Source of the DNA: Candidatus Krumholzibacteriia bacterium | GTDB lineage: Bacteria > Krumholzibacteriota > Krumholzibacteriia > LZORAL124-64-63 | Assembly (NCBI GenBank): GCA_030590265.1 | Contig: JAUUYW010000085.1 | Span: forward strand, 1-10,697 | Length of the DNA stretch: 10,697 nt | Direction: 5' to 3' | In this document: piece by piece, positions 1-6,933 of the stretch | How positions within the stretch are numbered: the stretch's first letter is position 1 | Layout of the letters: every line of letters starts with the position of its first letter | Made by a program: the position numbers and the translations under genes | The notes under the pieces: generated by a model | What the model saw: only the letters and a program-made list of their open reading frames with translations | Told to the model about the DNA's origin: nothing | The model's database searches: none

Positions 1-574
1 TCTTGCGCCCGATCTTGTCGATTTCATCCACGTAAACAATTCCCTGCTCGGCAGCCGGAATATTGTAGTCTGCAGACTGAAGCAGCCGAACCAGAATGTT
101 CTCCACATCCTCACCCACATAACCGGCTTCGGTCAGGGCGGTGGCGTCGGCGATGGCAAAAGGAACGTTCAGGAAACGGGCCAGGGTTTGGGCCATGAGA
201 GTTTTACCGGTACCGGTATTTCCCAGCAAGAGGATGTTGCTCTTGTCGATTTCCACACCATCGCTGGTCTTCATCTGGTGGATCCGCTTGTAGTGATTGT
301 AAACAGCCACCGCCAAACTGACTTTGGCTTCACTCTGGCTGATGACGTACTGGTCCAGGTGGTCACGAATTTCCTGGGGCTTGGGAAAAGAAGGGGGAGC
401 AAGAGTGGCTTCATCCAGGAGTTCACCCTCCAGGATGTCGTTGCACAACTTGATGCATTCGCTGCAGATGTAAACGCTGGATGGACCGGCGACAAGCTTT
501 GCCACCTCGTCCTGCCCACGGGCACAGAAAGAACACTTGATCATCTGCGGGCTGCCATTCTGACGACGCTTCAT
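1..574 (-). CDS. clpX: ClpX, ATP-binding subunit of Clp protease (3' end beyond window)
   Basis: ClpX is the AAA+ unfoldase that recognises tagged or native substrates, unfolds them with ATP and feeds them into the ClpP chamber in the cytosol. About 191 N-terminal residues are visible. They carry the N-terminal zinc-binding domain (C14-x2-C17-x19-C37-x2-C40, one residue longer between the pairs than in E. coli), the linker with the DQYVISQ-type stretch, Walker A GNTGTGKT (E. coli has GPTGSGKT), the EAGYVGEDVE stretch and Walker B VYVDEIDK. The frame runs off base 1, so the rest of the AAA+ domain, sensor motifs and IGF loop are not seen. The ATG at 574 is preceded by GGAGG four bases upstream. 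It lies 86 bases after clpP and in the same direction, as expected for a clpP-clpX pair. Identification is firm. Confidence 0.97.
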   Translation of the reverse strand, partial: MKRRQNGSPQMIKCSFCARGQDEVAKLVAGPSSVYICSECIKLCNDILEGELLDEATLAPPSFPKPQEIRDHLDQYVISQSEAKVSLAVAVYNHYKRIHQMKTSDGVEIDKSNILLLGNTGTGKTLMAQTLARFLNVPFAIADATALTEAGYVGEDVENILVRLLQSADYNIPAAEQGIVYVDEIDKIGRK

Positions 575-590
575 TTTTCCTCCGGATGGT

Positions 591-619
591 GGTTTTGGCC
601 GGCTGACCCGACCAAAACC
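591..619 (-). other. Hairpin in the clpP-clpX intergenic region
   Basis: Bases 591-598 (GGTTTTGG) and 612-619 (CCAAAACC) are perfect inverted complements. A C/A mismatch follows, then three more pairs (600-602 with 608-610) around a five-base loop. No T-run follows on the minus strand, so this does not look like an intrinsic terminator. It could be an mRNA-processing or stability structure separating clpP from clpX in a shared transcript, or a partial attenuator. The function is inferred; only the symmetry is seen. Confidence 0.45.
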
Positions 620-660
620 TGAACCCCAAACCGAGACCATTGGTTCCCGGTATTCAGCTG

Positions 661-1281
661 TTACTTTTTGTCTTTTTTGTCGCCGTCGATGTTCTCAACC
701 TCTGTGCGACTTTTGATCACCTTGTCGACCAGTCCATATTTTAAAGCCTCTTCAGCAGACATAAAGAAATCACGGTCACTGTCATCGGCAATCTTTTCAT
801 GTTTTTGGCCAGTGTGAAGGGACAGTATATCATATAACTTGTCCCTGATTTTCAGAATTTCCTTGGTGTAGATTTCCAGCATGCTGGCCTGGCCCTGGGT
901 CCCGCCAAGGGGCTGATGAATCATCACCCGGGAGTTGACCAGAGCCGAGCGTTTTCCGGCCGCACCGGCAGCCAGAAGCACCGCGCCCATGCTGGCGGCC
1001 TGGCCCATGCAGATGGTCACTACATCATTGGAAATGTACTGAATGGTGTCATAGATCGCAAGACCAGCGGTCACGCTGCCACCGGGGCTGTTAATATACA
1101 GGTAGATGTCCCGTTCGGGGTCTTCGGCCTGTAGGAACAGCAACTGGGCAATAACCAGATTGGCGATATTGTCATCAACCGGTGTGCCCAGAAAGATGAT
1201 GCGATCTTTCAAAAGTCGGGAATAAATGTCGAAAGCCCGTTCACCGTGACTGGACTGATCGACTACCATTGGTACCAGCAT
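661..1281 (-). CDS. clpP: ClpP, ATP-dependent Clp protease proteolytic subunit
   Basis: ClpP is the serine peptidase that forms a double-heptamer chamber and degrades proteins delivered by ClpX or other Clp ATPases. The 206-residue product matches the usual mature length. The catalytic triad sits at S97 (GQAASMGA), H122 (MIHQPLGG) and D171 (DRDFFMSAEEA), the same numbers as in mature E. coli ClpP. The oxyanion stretch SPGGSV is at 65-70. There is almost no propeptide: the protein begins MLVPMVV, close to the processed N-terminus of other ClpPs. The ATG at 1281 overlaps the tig stop codon by one base (TAATG) and has GGAG five bases upstream inside tig, so translational coupling is likely. M5 at 1269 is an alternative start but lacks a well-placed ribosome site. 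Lysine- and aspartate-rich tail (DGDKKDKK). Identification is firm. Confidence 0.98.
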   Translation of the reverse strand: MLVPMVVDQSSHGERAFDIYSRLLKDRIIFLGTPVDDNIANLVIAQLLFLQAEDPERDIYLYINSPGGSVTAGLAIYDTIQYISNDVVTICMGQAASMGAVLLAAGAAGKRSALVNSRVMIHQPLGGTQGQASMLEIYTKEILKIRDKLYDILSLHTGQKHEKIADDSDRDFFMSAEEALKYGLVDKVIKSRTEVENIDGDKKDKK

Positions 1282-2624
1282 TATTTCTCCTCTTTGGCAA
1301 AGATATCCGTATCTGCGGGGACAGTAGTGACTTCGGCCCGGGACATCAAGAAGTCATAAGTGCGACGCTCCATCAGGTCATACTCCAGACGTTGCTTCTC
1401 CTCGCCACTGTTGACGAATTCCCGGTACTGGTCAACATCGAAACTGTTCTCAAGAGCAATTTCTTCAATGCGATCATCGACATCTTCGTCGGTGACCTTG
1501 ATTTCTTCCTTGGCACGAATGCTTTCGAGCAGCAGCATACCCTTGAGAGCCGTCTCTGCATGAGGTTTGCCAACTTCACGGTATTCGGCATCTTCTTCTT
1601 CGCTGTTGGGCCGTCCGGTCTGCAAATTGCGGCGGTGCAGCTCTTCAATGCCACTTTCCAAGTAGTTTTTCACCATGGATGGCGGCAGGTCCAGTTCGTT
1701 GCCCGCAACCACGGCCGCCAGGATCTGCTGATCCATTTCCTGACTCACACGGCGGTCCGCTTCTTTCTCCAGGTCGGCCTGAACTTCGGTGCGCAACTCT
1801 TCAAGAGACTTGCCATCGGCAACAGAGGCTGCCAATTCATCGTTCAATTCGGGAACAACCTTGGCCGCAATCTCCTTGACGATGCACTGAAAAGCCACAG
1901 TTTGGCCCTTCAAATTTTCGTTGGGGTGCTCATCGGGATAGGCTACGGAGATTTCTTTCTCTTCACCGGCGCTCATCCCCAGAAGCCCTTCATTGAAGGC
2001 TTCAAGATTGCCTTCCCCTCCTACAATAAGGCGCTGGTCGTCTATGCGCTTGCCACTGTCGGGCTCACCATCCCAGGCCTGGGGCACCAGATCCAGAAGA
2101 ACCTGGTCATCTTTTTGGGCTTGCCGATCCACTTTTACGAAAGTGGCCTTACTCTCCTGCAGGCGTTCCAGAACCTCCTGCACATCTTTATCTTCCACTT
2201 TGACCTCGCGCTGCTTCACGGCGATGCCTTCATAAATCTCAGCGGTCACTTCGGGGCGGATTTCAACCATCAGGTCGAAGGTCATGGGACCTTCGTCTTC
2301 AAATTTGAAATTTTCCAGGGCCGGATCGGTGAGGGGCTGCAACTTGTTTTCCAGCAAACCAATCATCCAGGCTTGCTTGATCAGCTCTTCGGTGGCCTCC
2401 ATCCGAATCATATCGCCAATTTCACGCTCCACCATGGCCCTGGGGGTGCGCCCTTTGCGAAAACCAGGTTTCTGGTGTTTTTTGGTCGCCTTCTTCAGCA
2501 GTTGGGAATACTCCTTGTCGAACATTTCCCGCGCAACTTCGATTTTGACCACCCGTTGCCAGGATTCTGGTGCTTCAACGCTGGTTTTGATGGGGCCTTG
2601 CTGAGGCTGCTGGTTTTCGGACAT
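1281..2624 (-). CDS. tig: Trigger factor, ribosome-associated chaperone and peptidyl-prolyl isomerase
   Basis: Trigger factor binds the ribosome next to the exit tunnel and holds nascent chains. The 447-residue product has the three usual parts. The N-terminal ribosome-binding domain carries the signature GFRKGRTPR at 54-62 (E. coli GFRKGKVP). An FKBP-type PPIase domain lies at roughly 155-250, with LLGMSAGEEKEI and the AYPDEHPNENLKG stretch. A long helical C-terminal domain starts at about 255 and includes LPPSMV. I chose the ATG at 2624 over the in-frame ATG at 2633: the only Shine-Dalgarno (GAGGA, 2634-2638) directly abuts the 2633 ATG but sits nine bases from the 2624 ATG. The stop codon shares one base with the clpP start. 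tig-clpP-clpX is a widespread order. A 458-codon open frame on the opposite strand is a shadow. Confidence 0.97.
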   Translation of the reverse strand: MSENQQPQQGPIKTSVEAPESWQRVVKIEVAREMFDKEYSQLLKKATKKHQKPGFRKGRTPRAMVEREIGDMIRMEATEELIKQAWMIGLLENKLQPLTDPALENFKFEDEGPMTFDLMVEIRPEVTAEIYEGIAVKQREVKVEDKDVQEVLERLQESKATFVKVDRQAQKDDQVLLDLVPQAWDGEPDSGKRIDDQRLIVGGEGNLEAFNEGLLGMSAGEEKEISVAYPDEHPNENLKGQTVAFQCIVKEIAAKVVPELNDELAASVADGKSLEELRTEVQADLEKEADRRVSQEMDQQILAAVVAGNELDLPPSMVKNYLESGIEELHRRNLQTGRPNSEEEDAEYREVGKPHAETALKGMLLLESIRAKEEIKVTDEDVDDRIEEIALENSFDVDQYREFVNSGEEKQRLEYDLMERRTYDFLMSRAEVTTVPADTDIFAKEEK

Positions 2625-2666
2625 GAGAGACATTCCTCACTTTGATCAAGATTCGGGATCCATTCA

Positions 2667-2685
2667 GAACCCATGGTTTGGGTCC
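2667..2685 (-). other. Small hairpin between tRNA-Leu and tig
   Basis: On the minus strand GGACCCA pairs with TGGGTTC (seven pairs, one G-U) around a five-base loop. It begins ten bases after the tRNA CCA end. No T-run follows, so it is not a clear terminator. It may mark the tRNA 3' processing boundary if the tRNA and tig are cotranscribed from the promoter at 2792-2820. Weak evidence. Confidence 0.3.
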
Positions 2686-2694
2686 GGAAAATAA

Positions 2695-2779
2695 TGGTGC
2701 GAGAGGGGGGACTCGAACCCCCACGGGTTTCCCCACAGGAACCTAAATCCTGCGCGTCTGCCAGTTCCGCCACTCTCGC
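2695..2779 (-). tRNA. tRNA-Leu (anticodon UAG), CCA encoded
   Basis: An 85-nt class II tRNA. The acceptor stem GCGAGAG pairs with CTCTCGC, followed by A73 and an encoded CCA (2697-2695). The D arm contains AACTGGCAGAC. The anticodon stem CAGGA/TCCTG encloses the loop TTTAGGT, giving anticodon UAG at 2745-2743, which reads CUA and other CUN leucine codons. A long variable arm (GGG-GAAA-CCC) is typical of leucine tRNAs. The T arm is GGGGG-TTCGAGT-CCCCC. All stems pair cleanly, so the gene looks functional. Confidence 0.98.
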
Positions 2780-2791
2780 GACGTGGGCGAC

Positions 2792-2820
2792 AATATAGCT
2801 GCCACCAAAAACACGGTCAA
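2792..2820 (-). promoter_or_regulatory. Sigma-70-type promoter for tRNA-Leu
   Basis: On the minus strand TTGACC (2820-2815), exactly 17 bases, then TATATT (2797-2792). The -35 matches the consensus at five of six positions and the -10 at five of six. The expected start of transcription is about 2785, a few bases before the mature tRNA 5' end at 2779, as expected for a short RNase P leader. With no clear terminator after the tRNA, the promoter may also contribute to tig-clpP-clpX. Confidence 0.75.
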
Positions 2821-2848
2821 GGAGCCTGACCACCCAAATACTGGCCAT

Positions 2849-4255
2849 TTACTGGATTTTTCGATAGATGGTGCGAGAAGCGATGCCCAAAATGCGCGCA
2901 GCAGTCTCTTTGTCCCCATTGGTGCTTTCCAGAGTGGCTTCGATAAGGGCCATTTCCGCTTCCTTGAGAGTGGTGCCCACAGGCAAAGAAAGGGTGTCGA
3001 ATCGTTGTCTTCCCTCCACAACGCTGCGGGGCAGGGAGGCCGAATCGATAATATCGTCCCGGCTCATGACAACCGCCCGTTCGATGGCATTTTCCAACTC
3101 CCGCACATTTCCGGGCCAGGAGTAACGACTGAGGGCTTCGCCGGCTGAAGCGGAGAATCCTCCAATATTTTTATTGTTGCGCTCGTTGTACTTCTGGAGG
3201 AAAAAATTGGCCAAAAGAACAACATCACCTTCCCGCAACCGAAGCGGAGGCAATTCCAGGTTGATCACATTCAACCGATAATACAAATCTTCACGGAATT
3301 TTCCGTCGGCCACCCGTTGCTCAAGATTGGCATTGGTGGCGGCAATGATGCGCACATCAACATCCATGGGAATGTTGCCGCCCAAACGCTCCACCACACC
3401 CTCCTGCAAAACCCGCAACAGTTTGACCTGGGTGGTCATGGTCATTTCGCCAACTTCATCCAGAAACAACGTACCACCGTCAGCCACCTCAAAGCGGCCC
3501 TTCCTCTGCCCCACGGCCCCCGTGAAAGCACCCTGCTCGTATCCAAAAAGTTCAGCTTCAAGAAGGGTTTCAGGCAAGGCTGCACAACTGACCCTTATCA
3601 TGGCCTTGGTGGAACGATCGCTCCAGCGATGCAGAGCCGAAGCGAAAACTTCCTTTCCAGTGCCACTTTCCCCGGTTAACAAAACCGTTGCGGTGCTGGT
3701 GGCCACCTGCCGGGCAGTATCCAGCGCCTGCTGCATGAGACGACTGTTGCCAATGATGTTGCCCGCGCCCTGGATCTTTTCCAGGCGTTTCCTTAGATCC
3801 TGGTTTTCCGCCAACAGTTGTTGTTTTTCCAGGGCTTTGCCCACAACATTCAAGGTGGTGGTGGTGCTGAATGGTTTTTCAATAAAATCGTAAGCACCAT
3901 TCTTGATGGCCCCCACGGCGGTTTCGATGGTGCCGTGTCCGGTGATGATCACAAATTCAGTGGCGGGAGATATTACCTGGGCGGCCTTCAACAAGTCGAT
4001 CCCCCCCATGCGGGGCATTTGCAGATCTGAGAGAACGAGGTGCACCTCTTGCTGGCGAAGTATCAGCAAGCCCTCCTCACCATTGGGTGCGGTCAAAACA
4101 TGATATCCATTGCGACGCAAAAGCTTACTCAGTGCGCGACACAGTTCGACTTCATCGTCAACTACCAGAATGGTGGCCTTGGAATCTTCGGAAGGCGTTG
4201 AGTTGGATTCAGAAGCGGCCTGTCCGCTTTCATCGTTCCGGCTGGAATCATTCAT
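2849..4255 (-). CDS. Sigma-54-dependent response regulator, NtrC family
   Basis: A 468-residue two-component transcription activator. A polar 25-residue leader rich in Ser, Asp, Glu and Asn precedes the receiver domain (about 27-145), with acidic pair D33/D34, phosphoacceptor D77 (SDLQMP), T105 (IITGHG) and K127 (KP). The AAA+ sigma-54 interaction domain covers about 165-400: Walker A GESGTGKE (195-202), the sigma-54 contact loop GAFTGA (242-247), Walker B GGTLFLDE (260-267) and WPGNVREL (380-387). A Fis-type helix-turn-helix (about 445-468) ends at GIASRTIYRKIQ. The start at 4255 is chosen because AGGAG lies seven bases upstream; an in-frame ATG at 4321 would add 22 unrelated residues and lacks such a site. 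No histidine kinase is adjacent in the window. It should activate sigma-54 promoters when phosphorylated; targets are unknown. The family is firm, the exact orthology is not. Confidence 0.95.
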   Translation of the reverse strand: MNDSSRNDESGQAASESNSTPSEDSKATILVVDDEVELCRALSKLLRRNGYHVLTAPNGEEGLLILRQQEVHLVLSDLQMPRMGGIDLLKAAQVISPATEFVIITGHGTIETAVGAIKNGAYDFIEKPFSTTTTLNVVGKALEKQQLLAENQDLRKRLEKIQGAGNIIGNSRLMQQALDTARQVATSTATVLLTGESGTGKEVFASALHRWSDRSTKAMIRVSCAALPETLLEAELFGYEQGAFTGAVGQRKGRFEVADGGTLFLDEVGEMTMTTQVKLLRVLQEGVVERLGGNIPMDVDVRIIAATNANLEQRVADGKFREDLYYRLNVINLELPPLRLREGDVVLLANFFLQKYNERNNKNIGGFSASAGEALSRYSWPGNVRELENAIERAVVMSRDDIIDSASLPRSVVEGRQRFDTLSLPVGTTLKEAEMALIEATLESTNGDKETAARILGIASRTIYRKIQ

Positions 4256-4289
4256 CAATTTTCTCCTGCAAATAATGGCTATTGGCCAG

Positions 4290-4321
4290 GACAATTTGTC
4301 AGAGCTTTGTCTTTTTGTCAA
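4290..4321 (-). promoter_or_regulatory. Possible promoter and operator for the response regulator
   Basis: On the minus strand there is a perfect -35 hexamer TTGACA (4321-4316), followed 17 bases later by CAAATT (4298-4293), a poor -10. The -10 region lies inside an 11-base palindrome GACAAATTGTC (4300-4290), and GACA recurs three times in 30 bases. This could be a regulator-bound promoter, for example for autoregulation, but the weak -10 leaves it doubtful. Confidence 0.3.
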
Positions 4322-4377
4322 TAGCTGGTAGCGAGAAGAATATAGTTCGAAAAAGCTTTCGCAACCATGATGATAGA

Positions 4378-5706
4378 CTAGGAGTTGGGTCCGCCTCCCT
4401 TGAAAAGCCTACCGAACAGCCCTCTTTGGTGGGCCGCAGCCAACAATGATTCCCTGAAGTCCGGATGCGCCACACTGATCAGAGCCTCGGCCCGTTGCCG
4501 CACATTGCGTCCCAACATGTGGGCCACTCCATACTCAGTCACCAAAACATGCAGGTCGGCTCGAGTAATGACCACACCGGCCCCATGATCCAGGTTTGGA
4601 GTGATGCGTGAAAGAACCCCATCGCTGGTGGTTGAAGGCAGAGCAATAATCGGCAACCCACCTTTGCTCATGGCAGCACCACGCATGAAGTCGGCCTGGC
4701 CGCCAAACCCACTGTAAATAGTTTCTCCAATGGAGTCGGAACAAACCTGTCCGGTGAGATCCACCTGGATGGCACTGTTCACCGCAACCATGTTGTCGTT
4801 GCGGGCAATGTTGACCGGATGGTTGACATAGTCCGTGGGATGAAATTCCACGAAGGCATTGTCGTGGGCAAAGTCGTACACATCGCGCGTCCCCATAATG
4901 AAACCGGCAACAACCTTGCCCGGGTGGAAATTTTTCTTCTCCCCGGTAACAATTCCCTTTTCCACCAGATGGGGCAGAGCTTCGGTGAACATTTCAGTGT
5001 GCACACCGAGATCCTTGCGATCATCCAGAAAGTCGAGCACGGCGTTGGGGATGGAGCCGAGACCCAGCTGCAGGCAGGCTTCGTCCTGGATCAGCGAAGC
5101 CACGTTGCGGCCGATGCTTTTTTCCACCTCGGTGGGCGGCTCGGGCCGAAACTCGTCCAGGTCGCGATCCACTTCCACAAAGGCATCGATTTTTGAGACA
5201 TGGATAAAACTATCGCCCAGGGTGCGCGGCATTTGCCGATTCACTTCAGCGATAATGTGCTTGGCGGACAGGGCCGCCGGCTTGGTCACACCCACCTCGA
5301 TGCCGAAACTGCAGAAACCATGCTCATCCGGGGGACTCAGAATAACCATGGCATGATCCAGAGGCACCACCCCCCGCTTGAACATCCGCGCCATCTCGTG
5401 CAAATGCACAGGCACGTAGTCAACCCGCCCCTGGTTGACGGCTTCTCGCATATTCGACCCCACGAAACAGGCGTTGCAACGGAAATGGCCTTTCATGTCA
5501 GGGGCCACATGAGGAGCTTCGCCCAAGGTCAGATGATGAATGACGGTGACGTCCTGCAGTTCATCGGCCCGCCCGGTCATGGCGCTGATCAGAGCATGGG
5601 GAGCGGCGCAACCGGACCCCAGGTAGACATTCTCCCCGGACCTGATACCGGCCACGGCCTCTGCGGCGGACATCAATCTTGAACGGTAGGTTTGCATCCA
5701 GTTCAA
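4378..5706 (-). CDS. Acetyl-CoA hydrolase/transferase family CoA-transferase (4-hydroxybutyrate CoA-transferase-like)
   Basis: A 442-residue class I CoA-transferase of the Cat1/AbfT family, which moves CoA between acyl-CoA and a free acid through a glutamyl-CoA thioester. The catalytic glutamate is E238 in GVHTEMF, the same number as in the Clostridium aminobutyricum 4-hydroxybutyrate enzyme. A CoA-binding glycine-rich stretch GLGSIPNA lies at 215-222, and the C-terminal GFGGQADFMRGA begins at 333. The length is normal for the family. Family members use acetate, butyrate, succinate or 4-hydroxybutyrate, so the substrate is open. The likely start is TTG at 5706, with GGAGG six bases upstream inside ald. 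It overlaps the ald stop as TTGA, a coupling arrangement. An ATG at 5697 (three residues shorter) is the alternative, but it lies 15 bases from the same ribosome site. It is cotranscribed with ald. Confidence 0.9.
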   Translation of the reverse strand: MNWMQTYRSRLMSAAEAVAGIRSGENVYLGSGCAAPHALISAMTGRADELQDVTVIHHLTLGEAPHVAPDMKGHFRCNACFVGSNMREAVNQGRVDYVPVHLHEMARMFKRGVVPLDHAMVILSPPDEHGFCSFGIEVGVTKPAALSAKHIIAEVNRQMPRTLGDSFIHVSKIDAFVEVDRDLDEFRPEPPTEVEKSIGRNVASLIQDEACLQLGLGSIPNAVLDFLDDRKDLGVHTEMFTEALPHLVEKGIVTGEKKNFHPGKVVAGFIMGTRDVYDFAHDNAFVEFHPTDYVNHPVNIARNDNMVAVNSAIQVDLTGQVCSDSIGETIYSGFGGQADFMRGAAMSKGGLPIIALPSTTSDGVLSRITPNLDHGAGVVITRADLHVLVTEYGVAHMLGRNVRQRAEALISVAHPDFRESLLAAAHQRGLFGRLFKGGGPNS

Positions 5707-6833
5707 TTTTTCCCTCCACTGATGAGCTCACTCACCGCAACTGCTTCGAGACCCAGAATTTCACCCAAACTTGGCTGGGTTATCCTGCCGGCCATGATGT
5801 TGATCCCACTGGACAGCAAGGGCTCCCCTAGAAGGGCTTCATCCATGCTGCCTTCACTGACAGCCGATATATAAGGCAGGGTTTCATTGGCCAGGGCATA
5901 AGTGGCCGATCGGGCCACCAGACTGGTCAGGTTGGGCACGCAATAATGAACGATTCCGTCAATCACATAGGTGGGATCACTCAGGCGGGTGGGACGACTG
6001 GTTTCAAAGCAGCCGCCCTGGTCCACACTGATGTCGATGATCAGGCTTTTTTCCCGCAGCAATCCGACCATCTCCTTGGTCACCAGATGAGGGGTTCGGG
6101 CCCCCGGAATAAGCACCGCGCCAACCACCACATCGGCATAGGCCAAGGCTTTGCGCAAAGTAGCTTCATTGGCCCGGAAGGTGGTAACCCTTCCCGGAAA
6201 AGCCCACTCGATATCACTGATGCGATCGTGGCTGGTATCGAGCAAGGTGACCCTGGCTCCGGTTCCTACACAGGCGCGAACGGCATTGCGTCCAACAGTG
6301 CCGGCCCCAATGACCACCACTTCGGCCGGCGGAACTGCTGGTGCCCCGCCAAGAAGAATGCCCAAACCACCGTGATCGGTCTGAAGGTACCGCGAAGCAA
6401 TCTGCGGCACCATGCGCCCGGCAATCTGCGAAAGGGGCCGCAAAACGGGCAAATGCCCCCGCTCATCGGCGATGGTCAAAAAATCAATGACAGTGCAGTT
6501 GCGTTCCAGCATGACCTCCACCATTTGTTTGTCCGCCACCGCCAGATGCATCAATCCCATGATGGTCTGACCATCACGGATCAAGTCGTATTCAGCAGGC
6601 ACGGGTGCATTCATTTTGACGATGACATCGGCCCGACCGTAAACCTCATCCAGAGAGTGCACGATCCGGGCCCCTGCGGCCTCATACTGAGCATCGCTGA
6701 AACCACTGCCCTGGCCGGCCTTGCGCTCCACCAACACCGTGCGCCCTGGTGTCACGAGGTTTCCCACTGCTCGCGGGGGCAATCCAACCCGGCGCTCATC
6801 AAGAGACCTTGAACGGGGAATTCCAACAATCAT
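5703..6833 (-). CDS. ald: Alanine dehydrogenase
   Basis: A 376-residue NAD-dependent alanine dehydrogenase (AlaDH/PNT family), which interconverts L-alanine and pyruvate plus ammonium. Expected active-site residues are present: R15 (DERRVGLPP), K73 (VKMNAP), H96 (MHLA) and D271 (DISVDQGGCFE). The Rossmann NAD site VIGAGTVG is at 174-181, after LGGAPAVPPAEV. The C-terminal loop reads HYCVPNLTSLVARSATYALA, where the classical Bacillus and Mycobacterium enzymes have HYxVANMPGAVPRTST. This points to a divergent subfamily, and since the loop is near the active site the substrate preference might differ. The ATG at 6833 has AGGTG eight bases upstream. It lies about 100 bases after the oxidoreductase operon, with a hairpin between, and overlaps the CoA-transferase gene at its 3' end. 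Confidence 0.9.
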   Translation of the reverse strand: MIVGIPRSRSLDERRVGLPPRAVGNLVTPGRTVLVERKAGQGSGFSDAQYEAAGARIVHSLDEVYGRADVIVKMNAPVPAEYDLIRDGQTIMGLMHLAVADKQMVEVMLERNCTVIDFLTIADERGHLPVLRPLSQIAGRMVPQIASRYLQTDHGGLGILLGGAPAVPPAEVVVIGAGTVGRNAVRACVGTGARVTLLDTSHDRISDIEWAFPGRVTTFRANEATLRKALAYADVVVGAVLIPGARTPHLVTKEMVGLLREKSLIIDISVDQGGCFETSRPTRLSDPTYVIDGIVHYCVPNLTSLVARSATYALANETLPYISAVSEGSMDEALLGEPLLSSGINIMAGRITQPSLGEILGLEAVAVSELISGGKN

Positions 6834-6859
6834 CGCACCATCACCTTTCGTTTATTACC

Positions 6860-6902
6860 AAAGCGACCGCTCCCTACCGAAGCGGGACCGGTCGCTTTTT
6901 TT
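6860..6902. terminator. Strong hairpin with T-run, probable (bidirectional) intrinsic terminator
   Basis: AAAGCGACCG (6860-6869) pairs perfectly with CGGTCGCTTT (6889-6898). After a C/C mismatch, four further pairs (6871-6874 with 6884-6887) extend the stem. On the plus strand seven consecutive T residues follow (6896-6902), the classical form. On the minus strand, the direction of the genes, only TTT then GG follows. It should end the oxidoreductase operon to some extent and strongly block rightward antisense transcription entering that operon. Partial read-through into ald is possible, as I saw no convincing separate ald promoter. Confidence 0.7.
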
Positions 6903-6933
6903 CGGAGCGAGCAGCCCCGCAGTCGTGAGGAGA

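Noticed and set aside
1269..2645. A 458-codon open frame on the plus strand opposite trigger factor
   Set aside because: It lies antisense to an unmistakable full-length tig, has no recognisable family features, and arises from codon bias on the real strand.
2821..2851. Tandem CCAGTAAATGG / CCAGTATTTGG after the response regulator
   Set aside because: Only two imperfect 11-base units, partly inside the end of the coding region; likely chance.
4256..4321. A 22-residue N-terminal extension of the response regulator from ATG 4321
   Set aside because: ATG 4255 has a well-spaced AGGAG, and the extension overlaps the TTGACA and palindrome region.
4340..4370. Short hairpin CGAAA-GCTT-TTTCG after the CoA-transferase gene
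   Set aside because: A five-base A/T-rich stem with no T-run; too weak to call a terminator.
5946..6812. A 288-codon plus-strand open frame opposite ald, and similar frames at 7624-8337 and 8442-9188
   Set aside because: All are shadows of well-supported minus-strand genes, with no plausible ribosome sites or protein families.
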